In this document: positions 35,320 through 47,599 of the stretch, piece after piece
Numbering within the stretch: the first letter of the stretch is position 1
Layout: every line of letters starts with the position of its first letter
Origin: Phoronis australis
Lineage: Eukaryota > Phoronida > Phoronidae
Reading direction: 5' to 3'
Length of the DNA stretch: 64,000 bases
Assembly: GCA_002633005.1 (NCBI GenBank)
Contig: NMRA01000259.1
Span: 357,840-421,839 of the forward strand
Made by a program: the position numbers and the translations under genes
The notes under the pieces: model-generated
The model's database searches: none
Seen by the model: the letters and a program-made list of their open reading frames with translations, nothing else
What the model was told of the DNA's origin: nothing

Positions 35320-37280
35320 TCACTTACCAGAAAAAAATCCAGTTACCATCACAATAATTAGACATCATCATTCCTGCACGCACTCGGCATTCTTATTCAC
35401 AATACAGTAAATGTTGATTGTAGTTAATCAAAATTGTACAAAGTGACGCAAAATTGTCTAACAATAATATCTCTAAAATAACACATAAGCAAAAACACAT
35501 TATATTGCACATGGGTCTTCTGCCAAGCATATGTGCGTCGTCATGAGATTAATAAATAGACTTTTCGGCCAGTTCCTCGTAGAGTTCCGTATACACAAGA
35601 ATCTCTCTTAGAAGGCTAATATGGCAACGTGCTTCGATTGCAATACGTGAATTTATTTTATTGGTAAAAACATATTTTTGACAGAATATTTTTAAAAAAA
35701 ATAATTGCAGGCGGAAAACAAAAATATTTTGGTTAATCATAATCAGATTTATGACTTTTTGCTAAAGCCAAAAGACAAAAGTCGAGAAACAGGCTCCGTT
35801 AAATAGACTATCTGTAGAGATCTCTTCATGTGCGTGCCATTTCAAGCAGCCTGTGTTTGAGTTGATCAGACAAGTCAATATGTATCGTATCCAATATTAA
35901 CTACCAGATTACCGATTATAGATTGAATAATTCGAATGAGTCTAACATTTTGAATATTCAATTAGGTAGAGTAAACAAACTAATATTCACATGCGCGTCC
36001 CATGTTAAGGGACGTTAAAACCGTTGTTTTTTGAAAGATCGTAACTAGATTGTTAAAAGGTTGCATTCCCGACATATTAGGGATTGTCAAAAACTGCTTT
36101 TTCCTGGGAACCACCTATGCTTAACTTCGGAATCCGTTAAAAAATGCTTATGATTTTTTTCATTAAACCGGTAACTTGTAAGGCCATTCACGTTTTCATG
36201 GTCAGTAATCATATTGTTCGGTAACCTTCGATACAAAGAAAAAAAAATCTTCAAATTGCTGAAATGAGAGCCTTAACTTCATTACAATTGCAAATTGCTG
36301 CTATCACTAGTCACCCCAATATCGGCTCACCAGTGAAGGCGAGGCCAGGGGGATGTACCTCACTCCATGAATATTTCTGTGTCCTAACAACTCCGGAATA
36401 TTCACGGACTGTGTGGCATAAATTCATCATCAAACATTATTCTCGCCATCAGAAATTTGTTTTAAGAGAAATGTGTATTTTATTGTCGGGTTCCCATAGA
36501 GGCCATTGTAAAGATAATCTTGTTTACTCTACCTAGTTCACCACCGTGCCAGTGTGCCTGTGCTGCGCGCGCTCAACTCCAAACTGCGGACTCTTGTTCT
36601 ACAAATTTACGCTCTGGGATGCGCACGCATCGGCTTCCGTTATCCGTAACAAGGTCAGTACAAGACGATATTTTCTTTTTGAACTCGAATGAAACTAGCT
36701 TTAACGACGAGAGATCAAGAGGCTGGGTACGCTCCACACTTGTGGCGACAATTACTCGCTTGTAGAACGGAATCATTAAATTCTTTCCCATAATTCAACA
36801 TTACAGCTCCCCAAACAATCCTTCATTGTCCGCCATTTTGTAAGTGTAGGCTAGTTAAGTCCCGAGCTCACTCGCCTTTCACTCGTCTTGCGAGATCTTA
36901 ATTTTAAATTTTCGTGATTGTCTTGTGTCCACGGAACGCACCCCCGGACTGCCCGGTCCTCCACGCCCGGCTCAAATACCTCATTCCAATTCTTGAGATC
37001 TGGGATCTGTTTGATGAAAAGTGACTTAAGACTCCGCTTCCACGTTACAGTTGCTGAATAAAGTTTTTGCCAAGCAATGAGTGCGTCACAGTCCAGAAAT
37101 GATGTATTGAAAGTGTGACAGTAACGAATAGTTATTTGCAACTCCTCAGAGATGTTGCATTTTTGGTCAAGTGAGATTAAAGTTAGAAAAAGATGTGTGA
37201 AACGCAAGGTCATATTTTCAAGTCTTAAGTCTTTTTTCATGATACAGGTTTATGTTTTCGAGCAAAAGATGGCTTGTTAC
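35320..37280. other. Intergenic and 3' flank of the SPDEF-like gene
   Basis: The part next to 37289 should hold the 3' UTR of the minus-strand gene. Open frames at 36264-36536 (+), 36573-36791 (-) and 36851-37240 (-) have no recognised motif. The region 36540-36640 is richer in GC than its surroundings (GCTGCGCGCGCTC). Confidence 0.35.
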
Positions 37281-37288
37281 AACGGTAT

Positions 37289-39700
37289 TTAGTAGTATCC
37301 CTCACAAAACTGGTATACGAGGCGTTTTGAATGTTCCGTTTTTTTAATAATCCCCTTCTTGTAATACTGTCTGACTGATCGACTAAGTTTGTCATAGTTC
37401 ATTGCAGGACGATTTTTTCGTTTGCCCCAGAGTTGAGATACTTTCGTTGAGTCTTCGATTTTGAAAATCCCTAAAAATAAAGCAATAAGAGTTATAAAAA
37501 CACATTGGACTTTTATGAACTTATGATGTAACGCTTAATCCAGTAGTGGCCTCTGGTGAAATTATTGTCCTCAACTCAGCGATGACAATATTTTGAAACT
37601 TAATGCTACATAGGTGAAAATCACGTTTTGCAAAACGTTTGGATTCGAGCTAACTATCATCAGCCCCTGTGTAGCGGTGTTGCCGGTATGGCGTACCTGT
37701 TTCGCGATGGATCCATCGAATGTAGGCGCTCATTTTTGGAGAATCTAACAATTCTTTGAGAAACTGCCACAGATGAATTATCTGTTTCGTACGAACTGGT
37801 TTGCTGGTCACGCTTGGTGCGCCTGGAATAAAAGTACATACGACTCTTACCAACTTGATTCTCAAATGTAAAAATCGTTTTCAGCGTCGCGTTGAAGCCA
37901 CGTTACAGAGGCCGTCTTCAAAATTAATTCTGGTACCGTTCGTGTGAGTCTTTTTTTTGTTTTTCCCGGAATATTAGGCCCGTTCATGATGGTTTGAAAA
38001 AAATTATTCGAGGGAATATACCTTAGAGACTGCGAATTTTTTGCACTCATGTAATGTATTTTCAAAATTCTGGTTATGTGATTAGTAGAGTAGAAATTTT
38101 CCGTAAAAATTCCGAGAAAAGACGCCCACGAACGAGGCTTCTATGAAGGATAATATCTTAGGTGACTGAAGCCATTCTATCCTGAAGGCCATTTCCGGTA
38201 ATGGTAAATTTTCTCTGTTTTCTCAAAATATTATCCGACTTTTGAATGACGACGGCTATCTGTCATCCGTTATGTGAAACTGGTTCTTTTCGTGGCATGG
38301 GATCGAAAATTGTTTGGTGCGCCCTTCACGTGTTTGCAGAGAGTAATTAGGTAGCAGGCCAACGAAGACTGTATTGAGAATGAAATAAAGCGAACAAAAA
38401 ATAATAAAATTTTATGTTGACGCTGACTAAACTGGTAATAGTTTAACTCATTACCTAACTCGACCACAGTTTCTGATTCCGTGCTCAGGCTGCTTTCCAG
38501 GCTGCTATCACTTGGCGCTGGCGACGACACCGACCGGGACGCTTGTGGACGTTCAGATGGTTCATCGTTCGACCACGCCATGGCGCTAGTGGAGGAAGTA
38601 TCATCGAGGTTTAAAATGGTTGAACTTGAAGATTCTGAACATGCGTTCTGGCCCTTCAAGTCACACGAAAGCGGGCTCGTCGATTGCTGCTTTAAGGACG
38701 TCAGCGAAAATGCTGTAAATTTAAAAGGCAATCCGGTGAACTTTCATAAAATGTAACTATATTCACATTTCATCCCCTTTCCAATGAGATTTCATTTAAT
38801 TCAGGCAATTGCTCTAACAGTACTGGAAGTTCTTGAAAATGGGAAAGGATGGCTGTGACAAATGTGTGAATCGGAACACAAAAATCGCATTCTTAAACCT
38901 ACCATTCCGCCACACGTCCAGCTGAGCGTGCAAAGTCGATCCGCATGCAGGGTCACGTGACAGAAATTCTTGCTCCCTCAGCCAACACAACTCCCAGCCA
39001 GTGAGCACAAACGATTTGGAGGCCTCCACAGGAAGATTGTATCGATGCAGCGTACTTCGAATCCACTGTTGGACATGTTCTATCGACCACATTGACGGAT
39101 CTGAAAATACCAAGGTTAAATGAAATTCAGCGTCAAAATTTTGTTTACACCACATTGTATTCTTGGTTTTCAACAACTTAAATCAAAATTTCATTTATTC
39201 ATATTCTGTTCAGGCATGATAATATATTGCATCGTGTTTTCATAGTGTGCGGTTTGTTGTTCACAGGGTAGTCATTAGGGGCGTGCATTGCAATTTAGAT
39301 TTCAAACGTTCTGCTGTAAATGAGGCTGTAATTTAATTTGTTTTTTCCCACATTGGACTTTCATTGAGCTGTGACATCGATTGTTTAGAACTGTTTTTGA
39401 GTATTACAATAAATACAATATATTTTGCAAATAGGAATATCACTATATGATGTGGGCTTGCTATGGTTATACAACCTAGCCTGCATCACACTAAACTACT
39501 TGAAAGCAAACGTGTGGCAACAAATATTTGCAATTCATCACTAAAGCAGACTAAATCCGCTAGGTGTTTCGTCGCTATTTTTTCCAATGAGATATGCAAC
39601 AATACCTAACGCACATGGAGCCTTTGTATGTGAACCGCTGACTCTTAAAGCTCAATGTAAAAATGATGATGATAATAATAATAATAATGATAATGATGAC

Positions 39701-39733
<33 letters not shown>

Positions 39734-41683
39734 AATGATGATGATGATAATAATAATAATAATAATAATAATATTGCAAGGCTGTCAAGTAGGAGCAGTG
39801 GACGTGAGCATTTCGTGTGCGTAGTGATATGTTTAGTGTAAGCCAGGCAATGTGCATTTAAATCAGTAGTAATTGCTTCATGAAACGGTAAATAATTCCA
39901 ACTTATGAGGCCAAAATTACATAATTGGTTCTGGTCTGTGAGTGTTTTTTCACCTGATATGAGCTGAAGTGTTGCATGATATGTTTTCCCCGCTTCAGCG
40001 GCCCAGCTATACTCCAGTGTTGACATGGGAATGACTGCTGTTACTAGGCCTACTTGCACGAAATACCCATTATGCTTGAAAACGAGGTGTTGTGTCCAAA
40101 CTACAGTGGTTGCGCGTGTTTGGAATACGTCCGCTTTCACGTTTGCCGTTGTTAAAATGGATGCTAGAAATAGTGCCCTAAACAACAACGCGCAGCAATC
40201 ATTTAAGCAGGACCACCAAAATGCAGATATGGACTCTTCTTACCTGTTGGTTTTATAATAGGCGCTTACAACTGCGCCTGGACTTTAAGGACCGGTTATT
40301 TTGTTTAGGGAATCGGGGATAGAGATGGATGCCAGTGATAACCACTGCCCGTTCGTGAGAACATTCTCCCCCCCCCCTCCCCCCATTTTAGACGCTGCAG
40401 AGCATAAAAACTAAATCCGTCATTGGAATTGAACTTTTTCATTGTTTGAAGGCAAAATTGGTAAACTACAGCAATTAAAAGAGGAATAAGCGCATTGCAA
40501 GTGATGTTCTTTTGTTGAGAGGCTCGATGTCTATTCTATTGTGCATGCAACCCGTCTGAGCAACATAATCTGATGACATGACTTGAGTATAATACAGTTT
40601 ATGAGACAGTGAACTTACTCGAAAGAATACAACGAAATTTAGAGGTAGCGCCTCATGTCAAAATCGTTTTATGCTTTACAGGACGATGTTAAGTTCGATT
40701 GAGTATTTTAAAGAATTCACCGTATTGTTAAGTTCCATTGAGTATTTTAAAGAATTCACCGGTATCCAATATCAACCGAATTTAGTAAACCCAAAGTGTA
40801 GAAGTTAACCAGAACAAAAAATCTTTAAAATGTCCAACGAAGTGTTCTTGTTATAGTTGGATGTTTTGCAACTTACCTCGCGGTATTCCTAAAGTTGTGC
40901 AAGTCCAGTCGATGTCCTTAATGACTTCCGAAAATGCCATGTCTTCGACCTGCAAAAGGTTGTCATGCGAGTAACTAGGAACTGCGTCCTTAATTCCCAA
41001 TGTGACATCACTTTCGCCGAGATATCCAAGGTTGCTCACATTGGCGTTGTTGTATAATCCATTGCAGGTGTAGCCTGCGTAGCAAGTTGAAAACGATGGA
41101 AGAGGTGCCGACGGATCCGGCTTCATGTTATTCTCACTGAAGACTGAATTCAGACACGGGACCTTAGAAAATAAAAGTTGAAAATAACATTAATTTGTTG
41201 TAATAAATCGAACAATTAGAACTCATGTGCAAGAGGTTATTATAAATAGGATCACATCAGAGCCAATGAAACGACGAACACTAACTTAAGCATAAATTAT
41301 TATTATTACCACGTAACTATTATCATAAAAGCTAATAAGTAATTCTTGATTCTGATTGAAACACTTTTAGAAAAAAATGTTCATTAACTAATTGAATGAA
41401 ATAGCATGCCTGTCGACGATCATGGAAAGAAAACTAAAATTTTAACACCAGTTACGACATCTGATTTTTAGTGGCGCTCTAATCGCAGAGAAGCAGTTTG
41501 TGGAGCGGGTCTCAGAGTTTGTACTCAGATTGCGGACTCTGGATTAACAACTCTAAGTGTGACTGAGAGGCACAAACCTATTGTCCTTACCCGCTCTTCC
41601 AGAGGCATGTCGATGAACATGTTAGCGTTTGAAGCACTGTCGCTGATTGTCACGCGATTTTCCAGCTTTACTCTGAAAAACAT
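37289..41683 (-). CDS. SPDEF: SPDEF/PDEF-like ETS transcription factor, complete, six coding exons
   Basis: Minus-strand exons 41591-41683, 40877-41162, 38903-39100, 38455-38712, 37697-37822 and 37289-37470, all with GT-AG sites and matching phases, give 380 residues. Residues 127-192 form a PNT/SAM domain (DPSMWSIEHVQQWI, FVLTGWELC). Residues about 193-278 are a serine-rich linker. Residues 294-376 form the ETS DNA-binding domain: IIHLWQFLKELL, then GIFKIED, QLWGKRKNRPAMNYDKLSRS and VRQYYKKGIIKK, ending LVYQF. The recognition helix keeps both DNA-contacting arginines (R351, R354); the glutamine in VRQYY, where most ETS proteins have tyrosine, is characteristic of the PDEF/SPDEF class. Human SPDEF is 335 residues with the same order. 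Members act in the nucleus, binding GGA(A/T)-type sites, and control secretory/epithelial differentiation in vertebrates. Start is uncertain: 41683 is the first ATG after an in-frame stop; ATGs at 41620 and 41126 are alternatives. Confidence 0.92.
39664..39773 (+). repeat. (GAT)n/(AAT)n microsatellite
   Basis: About 110 bp of GAT, AAT and mixed trinucleotides, in intron 2 of the SPDEF-like gene. It produces false acidic and poly-serine/leucine frames. Confidence 0.97.
40688..40766 (+). repeat. Two tandem 39-bp units
   Basis: GTTAAGTTCGATTGAGTATT and the following 19 bases are repeated immediately with one substitution and a one-base insertion near the end. In intron 2 of the SPDEF-like gene, about 110 bases from the donor. 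Confidence 0.9.
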
Positions 41684-41689
41684 ATCGGC

Positions 41690-42290
41690 TCCAGTGAACG
41701 ATTCTCGAAAACTTCATCACGCCATCTCTCCCGATACGTGTTGTTAATAACAAACACCAATACCCGATGTGTCGCTGTGAACACAGCCGTAGGTGTAATA
41801 CAGGTATACGGGTTACAAAAACTTCTTGCGTGTGTGAAGCAGCGCTAACGTTGAATGAATACAATTCGTAACAATAGGGCATGACAGATATAAATACGGG
41901 GAATGCATTTTTTATTACTGAATGCAACACGTTATTTATTTTGACGGGACAGTACATGACCTTATGCATTAATTATTGCAACAAACGAATCGGTGTTTGA
42001 ATCTGTTTTAGAATTCAGGAAAACGTAACTTTTCAAGACAGTTTACGAAAGCAGATATTGACAAAAGAATCGCCATTTTCCATCATAAAACCCAAGGTTT
42101 GTTAAGACTACTTTATTAAAAATATTTATTTTTGTATTCATTTTTAAGACAAGAACGTATTCAGCTCAATGATATTGATTTCAATGCATCCCTAAGTTGC
42201 GGTGGATTTCTCGCCCATCATGTGTACGCAGCTTTAGCGTGAAGGGCCCACGTTTGTTCAGATGCACGGGTATTACACCCGCATGTTAGT
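41690..42290. other. 5' flank of the SPDEF-like gene
   Basis: Should contain the 5' UTR and promoter of the SPDEF-like gene. No TATA box or other site stands out. Confidence 0.3.
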
Positions 42291-43440
42291 ATTTTTTTTC
42301 ACTGTGATATATATTTATTGAAGGATACACAGAACATACAAAGAAATAATAACAAACCCAGAAACCGCGAAGCATTATATCTGGGTTGTAAACAATTCAT
42401 AAATGAAACTTATATACATAGAGATATATACAATTAAGTAGTATCTAAAATAAGTATTCCAATACTTAGACATGCTATTACAGATATATAAAAACAAAAA
42501 TATTTACAGATTCATGTAGGGAAATCAGATGCAACAATATTGATAAACGGTATATAAAAATTTGCTAACGTTGCTTAGGAGGAATTCGTTAAGAACAAAG
42601 TCAAGGTTAGGACTACCATTCAGTAATAATGTAACTCTAGTAGGGATATTATTACAAGAATTGAGAGCGTTAACAATTGATTGGTTATCATTGAGTGCAC
42701 GAAAGAGTGAGTCTCTCAGGGATTCGATGAGGGGACATTTGAAGAAAATATGAGGATAAGATTGATGGTCACCACATTTACAGTTTGGAGATACATTACT
42801 AAAGTTGTGCCTGAACTTGTCAGAGTTGAGGAAAATGCCACATCTTGATCTGTACAATGCTATTTCGTTATCGCGGGTAAGGGAGAATTGAGTCAAGGGT
42901 GTTGAGTTATCAAAATTATGAAAAACAGTTCTAAAATCATTTTTTATACTCGTAAAAGAGTTGCTTTCCTTAACAGAGACTGGAAGAGAATTCCAGTTGT
43001 TGAAGCACATCATGACTGTAGACCTTCTGAATGCCTGACTGAGCGACGGAGGAATTGCATATGGGGTGGAGAATCTCAAATCACTACGATGGCCTTGTCT
43101 AATATATAGATCAAATATTTTTTGACAGACACGTTGTTGACATTGTTTATTACCTTGAAAGTAAATGTGCATGTTAGTATTTAGAAGCAAAACAATGGAA
43201 GGCTTTCTCAGACGGTCGAGATAGGTGTGCAGAGGCAAGAGAAAATTTTTTAACAAAAAATGGTGTCGACAAAACAGTTTAGCGTATTTAACATTTATGT
43301 TTTCAGTCGAAATTGAAATTTTCAAATATCAAAACGGATCGTTTGTTTGAGAAATTAGATTCGAGAAAATAGTCGACCCATATGGTAGGATGATGAGTTA
43401 GAATTCTCCTAAATGTTTCTCAGTAATCCATACCCTACTA
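42291..43440 (-). mobile_element. 5'-truncated non-LTR retrotransposon, C-terminal end of ORF2 plus 3' UTR and poly(A)
   Basis: The minus-strand frame 43325-42525 (266 codons) has the post-reverse-transcriptase region of LINEs: STVMMCFNNWNSLPVSVKES, then a cysteine/histidine knuckle CKCGDHQSYPHIFFKC with CPLIESLRDSLF. It ends with a stop at 42525, a 3' UTR, AATAAATATATATCACAGTG and a poly(A) run at about 42300-42292. An uninterrupted C-terminal frame and a visible poly(A) tail suggest a fairly recent insertion. The reverse transcriptase itself is absent. Clade not certain; a CR1/jockey-type tail is likely. Confidence 0.8.
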
Positions 43441-43792
43441 CAAATATGGAAACCTGCAAGAGAAACTAACAAAAAAAAGGAAAGTTAGGAACCGCAGTTA
43501 CTGAAAAATATTCCCAATGGCAGGAAAAAATCCCAAAGGGTTTCGGAAAATGAAAAAATCTAGTATACGCCATACTTGAAGTGCTCGTTGCCGTCTGTTA
43601 AACTCACTGCAAGGAAGACCATAATAACTCTGGAGGCACACTACGTTTGCTGAAAATCATAGCTTTGCTATGATTGTTGAATGGGGTAGAATTGTTGCAG
43701 TAAACTCAGTATTCAAATGCCTCAAGGAGTACTCTGACCGAAATGAACGCCTTGCTTTCAATGACGCAGCGTCTGACAGTTAATTGCTTTGA

Positions 43793-46425
43793 TTTCACTG
43801 GCCCCATAGGTCAGGTCAAACAAATGCTATCTGCAGTAAACAAATAAGCAGCCAAATAAATAGAACTGAAACCAGTGTTATTCTACACCTAAAACACGCA
43901 CTGTACCTAATTATCCATTAGCGCGTTGATATATCAAAATATCTACATAATTGTTAATTGCCATTAGGGACATTTGAATCCAATGTCACATTTTTCTTTG
44001 ATCATTGAACAGCCTTAATTATGTATACGATAATTCTGAACTTATTGTGCACAAATGTAATTGCCGACAATAGCTAGTGTTTTTCCAATGAATTGTCGAG
44101 GGTTGGGCTCCCATGTGAAAAGAATAGATTTTTTAATTATATCAAAGCAGTTCTATTTTCTGTCTCCAAGCCACACAAGACTTAGATAAATTGAAAAATT
44201 TGTATATTTTTAACATCAATTGATATGGACCTAATAATGAAGAGCCAATTAAAAAAATGCAATAGACAAAATACATAGGGTAGATCAAAATTTGTTGTTC
44301 TTTATGATGACTTAAATGTAGTCTGCGATTATGATTCTGACTATTTATATATGTGCAACATTAAAATCCAAACTCGAACTTAGAGATTAAAAATCTGAAA
44401 AATTTACTTAATGTAGTCGACTCATTATGAGGAGCAAATCCACGAGAAAAAAGTTTTACGAGTTTTAAAAAATCGTTGAAGAATTCTATAGACTGGATCT
44501 CTTTATTATAAGAGAAGAATTTATATGCATGTTGAGGGGAGATAATCCGGGGTCATTTCAGTATTTTTTTATTTTTAAAAGCAACAACTTTAATACGGGT
44601 TACGGGGTTTTTTGACGCTTTAATAAGAGAGGCGATAAGAACGTTTCTAAAGTTAAAACGCTGTCGATAGTAAATATGCAACTGCTCCTTATAACAAAGA
44701 CCGTTTCGCTCAAGCATTGCATTCTTGGCGTTGTGTTAAATACCATAAAAACATGACAGTACTTTTTTGCTATGAAAAATAAACAAAAACAAAAAAGTCG
44801 AGAGGAATTAATCAAAAATATAAAACTTCTTCAAGTTTCATTTAAGTAAATAAAATGTATATTAGCTCTTGGCTAAAGCATGTTTCTAATTTTATTGAAT
44901 TTTATCCTCTCTATAAATAAGGTTTATTATTATTATTGATATTGTTACTCTTATTGTTACTGTTACTGTTGCTGTTTTTGTTAGTAAATGAAATGCTGAA
45001 TTAGAACGAAGCAGAGGAAGTTACGTAAGAGATTTAATCCTTCGCTCCCATTGTAAATGGAAAGAAAAGGATGAGAAATTTACTAAATGCATTTGCAAAT
45101 TAGAAAAAATGTTAAATCAACAACTACTTAAATAATTAAAACATCTGGCGAAATTTCGAGATATCGTAATGAAATTTTGAGTTAAAATATTTTACAAGAT
45201 TGTTTTCTTCCGGAAATCATTTGATAATTAGGACTTTGAAAACTTTAAACTTTAAGAAGATTAATGACTTGGACCGGGAAATATTAGTTTACAGGAAACA
45301 AAGATAGCTTTAAAAAGGATGAAAATGATAAAATCCTCGAAAGTGATAGTTTTTCTGTTTAATTCTGTAAATATTTGGAGCGAGATTTCTTCAATTTTTT
45401 ATTTAGATTATTAAAATGAAGTTTAAGGTTAAGTCTCTTTCTAATTCACAGCTCCGCGGGGTTATTAAAGAAATACCAAATAAGCCAATAAGCACCGGGA
45501 ATTTGTTAAAATCACGCCTTTTTCTTCGTTAAACGTTAATTATCAAGCTTTATCCTCACTTTTAGCAAAGGCTAAACGGTCTAGAAAAAGTCATTCAGTC
45601 ACATCAAACTAGTTTTTAGATGGACGATTTTTTTATGAAAATTCTAGAATTTTGTATAATATTATGCATTACAGTAAATGTGAGAACCTTCTAGGTCAAG
45701 AAACAATTATAAATAGTCGATGGTGAAAAAGCATTTAACTCTTGGAATAATATATTAATTAAAAATTTCTAAATGTACGTTATAAAAAATGGGTTGAACG
45801 TGGATGTAAACATGGGGAACTCAATCTCTCCATATTCTATAGTTTGTGTTACGTGTTGAAAACTTTTGGAAATCGAGAAGTTAAAATTCTCCAGTATGCT
45901 GATGACAACACCGCTGTATCTGGTGATTCAGTGAAAAATCACTCAAAAAATGTAACTTCAATGTGGATCAAGCCACAAAGTTCTCTGGTCTCGATTCTTC
46001 TGTATCTGGAAATGATTCCCCCAAGTTTACAAAAAAAAATTAAACGTCTCAAATTGTTTTTCAACATAACGAATTAAATTTTAATGTCGAGCTGGGTAAA
46101 ATGACTGGTTTAAACTTTGACTCAAAATTAATCGAGATTCAGAATTCCATGTGTTCCTGGTCCAGGCAATCTTTCAGTAAGTATTCTAAATTTAGTGTCG
46201 AAAAATCAGCGTTGCTTCCGAGGATTGCACACATTTTCTAAACTCTTACTTCGTTCAATGATATATTTATTAAGAGGAAAATCTTTTCTTTGAATTTTAT
46301 GGAGTCACAAAAGGATGAAAGTGCAAGAAAAAAGGTTCAGGCGTACAAAATTTGTGGTTTAAATCAGATTCGTAATTAATGCTTTGTAAAATCCGTTAAA
46401 GTAACACGGATTAAAAAATTGTGAG
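43793..46425 (+). mobile_element. LINE relic with endonuclease and reverse transcriptase motifs (L1/Tx1-like)
   Basis: Degenerate ORF2 with many stops and frameshifts. Recognisable in order: endonuclease start MNCRGLGSHVKRIDFLIISK (about 44086), CLQATQDLDK (about 44164), YGPNNEEPI (about 44228), DDLNVVCDYDSDY (about 44307); the inter-domain SYVRDLILRSHCKWKEKDEK (about 45018); then reverse transcriptase blocks RLNGLEKVIQSHQTSF (about 45570), DGEKAFNSWNN (about 45718), RGCKHGELNLSIF (about 45795) and the catalytic-site block LQYADD (about 45888-45905). The blocks match the L1/Tx1 type of LINE. A MITE lies directly after it. Confidence 0.82.
44927..44985 (+). repeat. Imperfect TTATTG/TTGTTAC repeat
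   Basis: A low-complexity TTATTATTAT tract changing to TTGTTACTGTTACTG, inside the LINE relic. Confidence 0.7.
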
Positions 46426-46428
46426 ATT

Positions 46429-46585
46429 CACTGGCGGATTAAGATGGGGGGCCAAGGGAGCCATGGCCCCCTCTAAAATTCGCCCAGACTCCATTTGGCA
46501 GTTGGGGGTGCGAATGTCCGACGGACAAAATCCTGGCTAATACTCTGTTCGAGCCCCCGCCCCCCACCCTGGGTGCGCGCATGAA
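46429..46585 (+). mobile_element. CAGTGGCGGATTTAG-family MITE, copy 1
   Basis: Starts CACTGGCGGATTAAG and shares GGGGGCCAAGGGAGCCATGG and AAAATCCTGGCTAATACTCT with copies at 53053-53211 and 60418-60565. The right end is degraded and carries GGGTGCGCGCATG. Non-coding. Confidence 0.8.
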
Positions 46586-46594
46586 TTTACATTT

Positions 46595-47460
46595 CTAAAC
46601 AAATTTGAGAAAAAAACGTTTTACATATATTGAGTTACTCATGAAGAATAATCTTAAGTCAATGTCTACCACACAACGTAGTCTGAAATTGTAATAGCAT
46701 AGTTTTGAAATATTTTTAAATGAAAACATTCTATTACCGGCCATTCTTCCCTTTTGAACGATTCTTAAACAAAATTTAAATGAAGCCGGAATGCATAAGT
46801 CAAAACACAATTTCAAAAACCTGAAGCATTCGATAAGTGAGTGGTTAATTTGGAGGTCACTGTACCGATGAGCGAGGAGAAAATAATTTATCAAAACTGT
46901 ACATTTTGTACAAATAATATACGTTTAAGATGAATACAAACCAAAATTACCAATAGCTTTAACCACAAATCTATTCTAAGACGCACTGACATTTCTCAAT
47001 CAAATATGCGTAGCTTTCGTGAAAAGAAACCGGAGCGCATTTAATCCTTTTTTGGTGGAGTCCAATTGTAAATACCGAATGAATTAGCTCAAGAAACATT
47101 AGTCTCTCACTGAATAGAAAATAACATTGTCAAAAGTGAAGATTCCGATGAAACTTTTATTTTGTTTTACTGGCAAAACCTATTTATTAAAGAAAACTAA
47201 AAAGTGAACTTCTTTATTTTCAAGTTTTTAAAAATGATTTGAAAATGTTTTATGTGGATGGAAAAATAGAATTACCGCTATAAATAAAAGATGCTGGATT
47301 TCAACAAAAGCAGACGGACTTTTACTCCTCCAAAACACGAACTGGATACTCAGAAAAAAAAGACTAATGTGTATGTGAAGTGCTTGCATGCGTGCACTGC
47401 ACAATAATTCCACCAACATGGCTGCCAGTCATTTTGTTGACTGTTGTGCTACCCATCGAG
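46595..47460. other. No gene seen
   Basis: AT-rich; no recognised frame. It lies between the LINE relic and the segment shared with copy 1 at 26.8-27.6 kb. Confidence 0.35.
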
Positions 47461-47469
47461 TAGAGTTTA

Positions 47470-47530
47470 TCTCTACTGGCAAAGCGTCGGACAGCGACCG
47501 GCAGTGAGTTCGAATCCGAGTGCTATTCTC
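47470..47530 (+). repeat. tRNA-like A and B box sequence
   Basis: TGGCAAAGCGTCGG (about 47477) resembles an A box and GAGTTCGAATCC (about 47507) is a near-perfect B box, about 17 bases further on. No complete cloverleaf can be drawn, so this is a tRNA-derived SINE head or tRNA relic rather than a gene. Confidence 0.4.
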
Positions 47531-47599
47531 AAACAAGAGCACTTTCTCACAGGTAATATGTAACTGAAGAGCTTTTCCAATAAAGTTAAATCCAATACC

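Noticed and set aside
36851-37240. 129-codon minus-strand frame just downstream of the SPDEF-like gene
   Set aside because: The ETS domain ends with a clean stop at 37289; this frame is in the expected 3' UTR and has no motif.
39652-40188. 178-codon minus-strand open frame inside SPDEF intron 2
   Set aside because: Its C-terminal half is serine/leucine runs from the GAT/AAT microsatellite, and it lies between confirmed exons of the SPDEF-like gene with no in-phase splice sites.
41622-41969. 115-codon minus-strand frame overlapping the first SPDEF exon
   Set aside because: A different frame from the one that joins exon 2 in phase.
47477-47520. Functional tRNA gene
   Set aside because: Only box A/B-like words; acceptor and anticodon stems cannot be formed.
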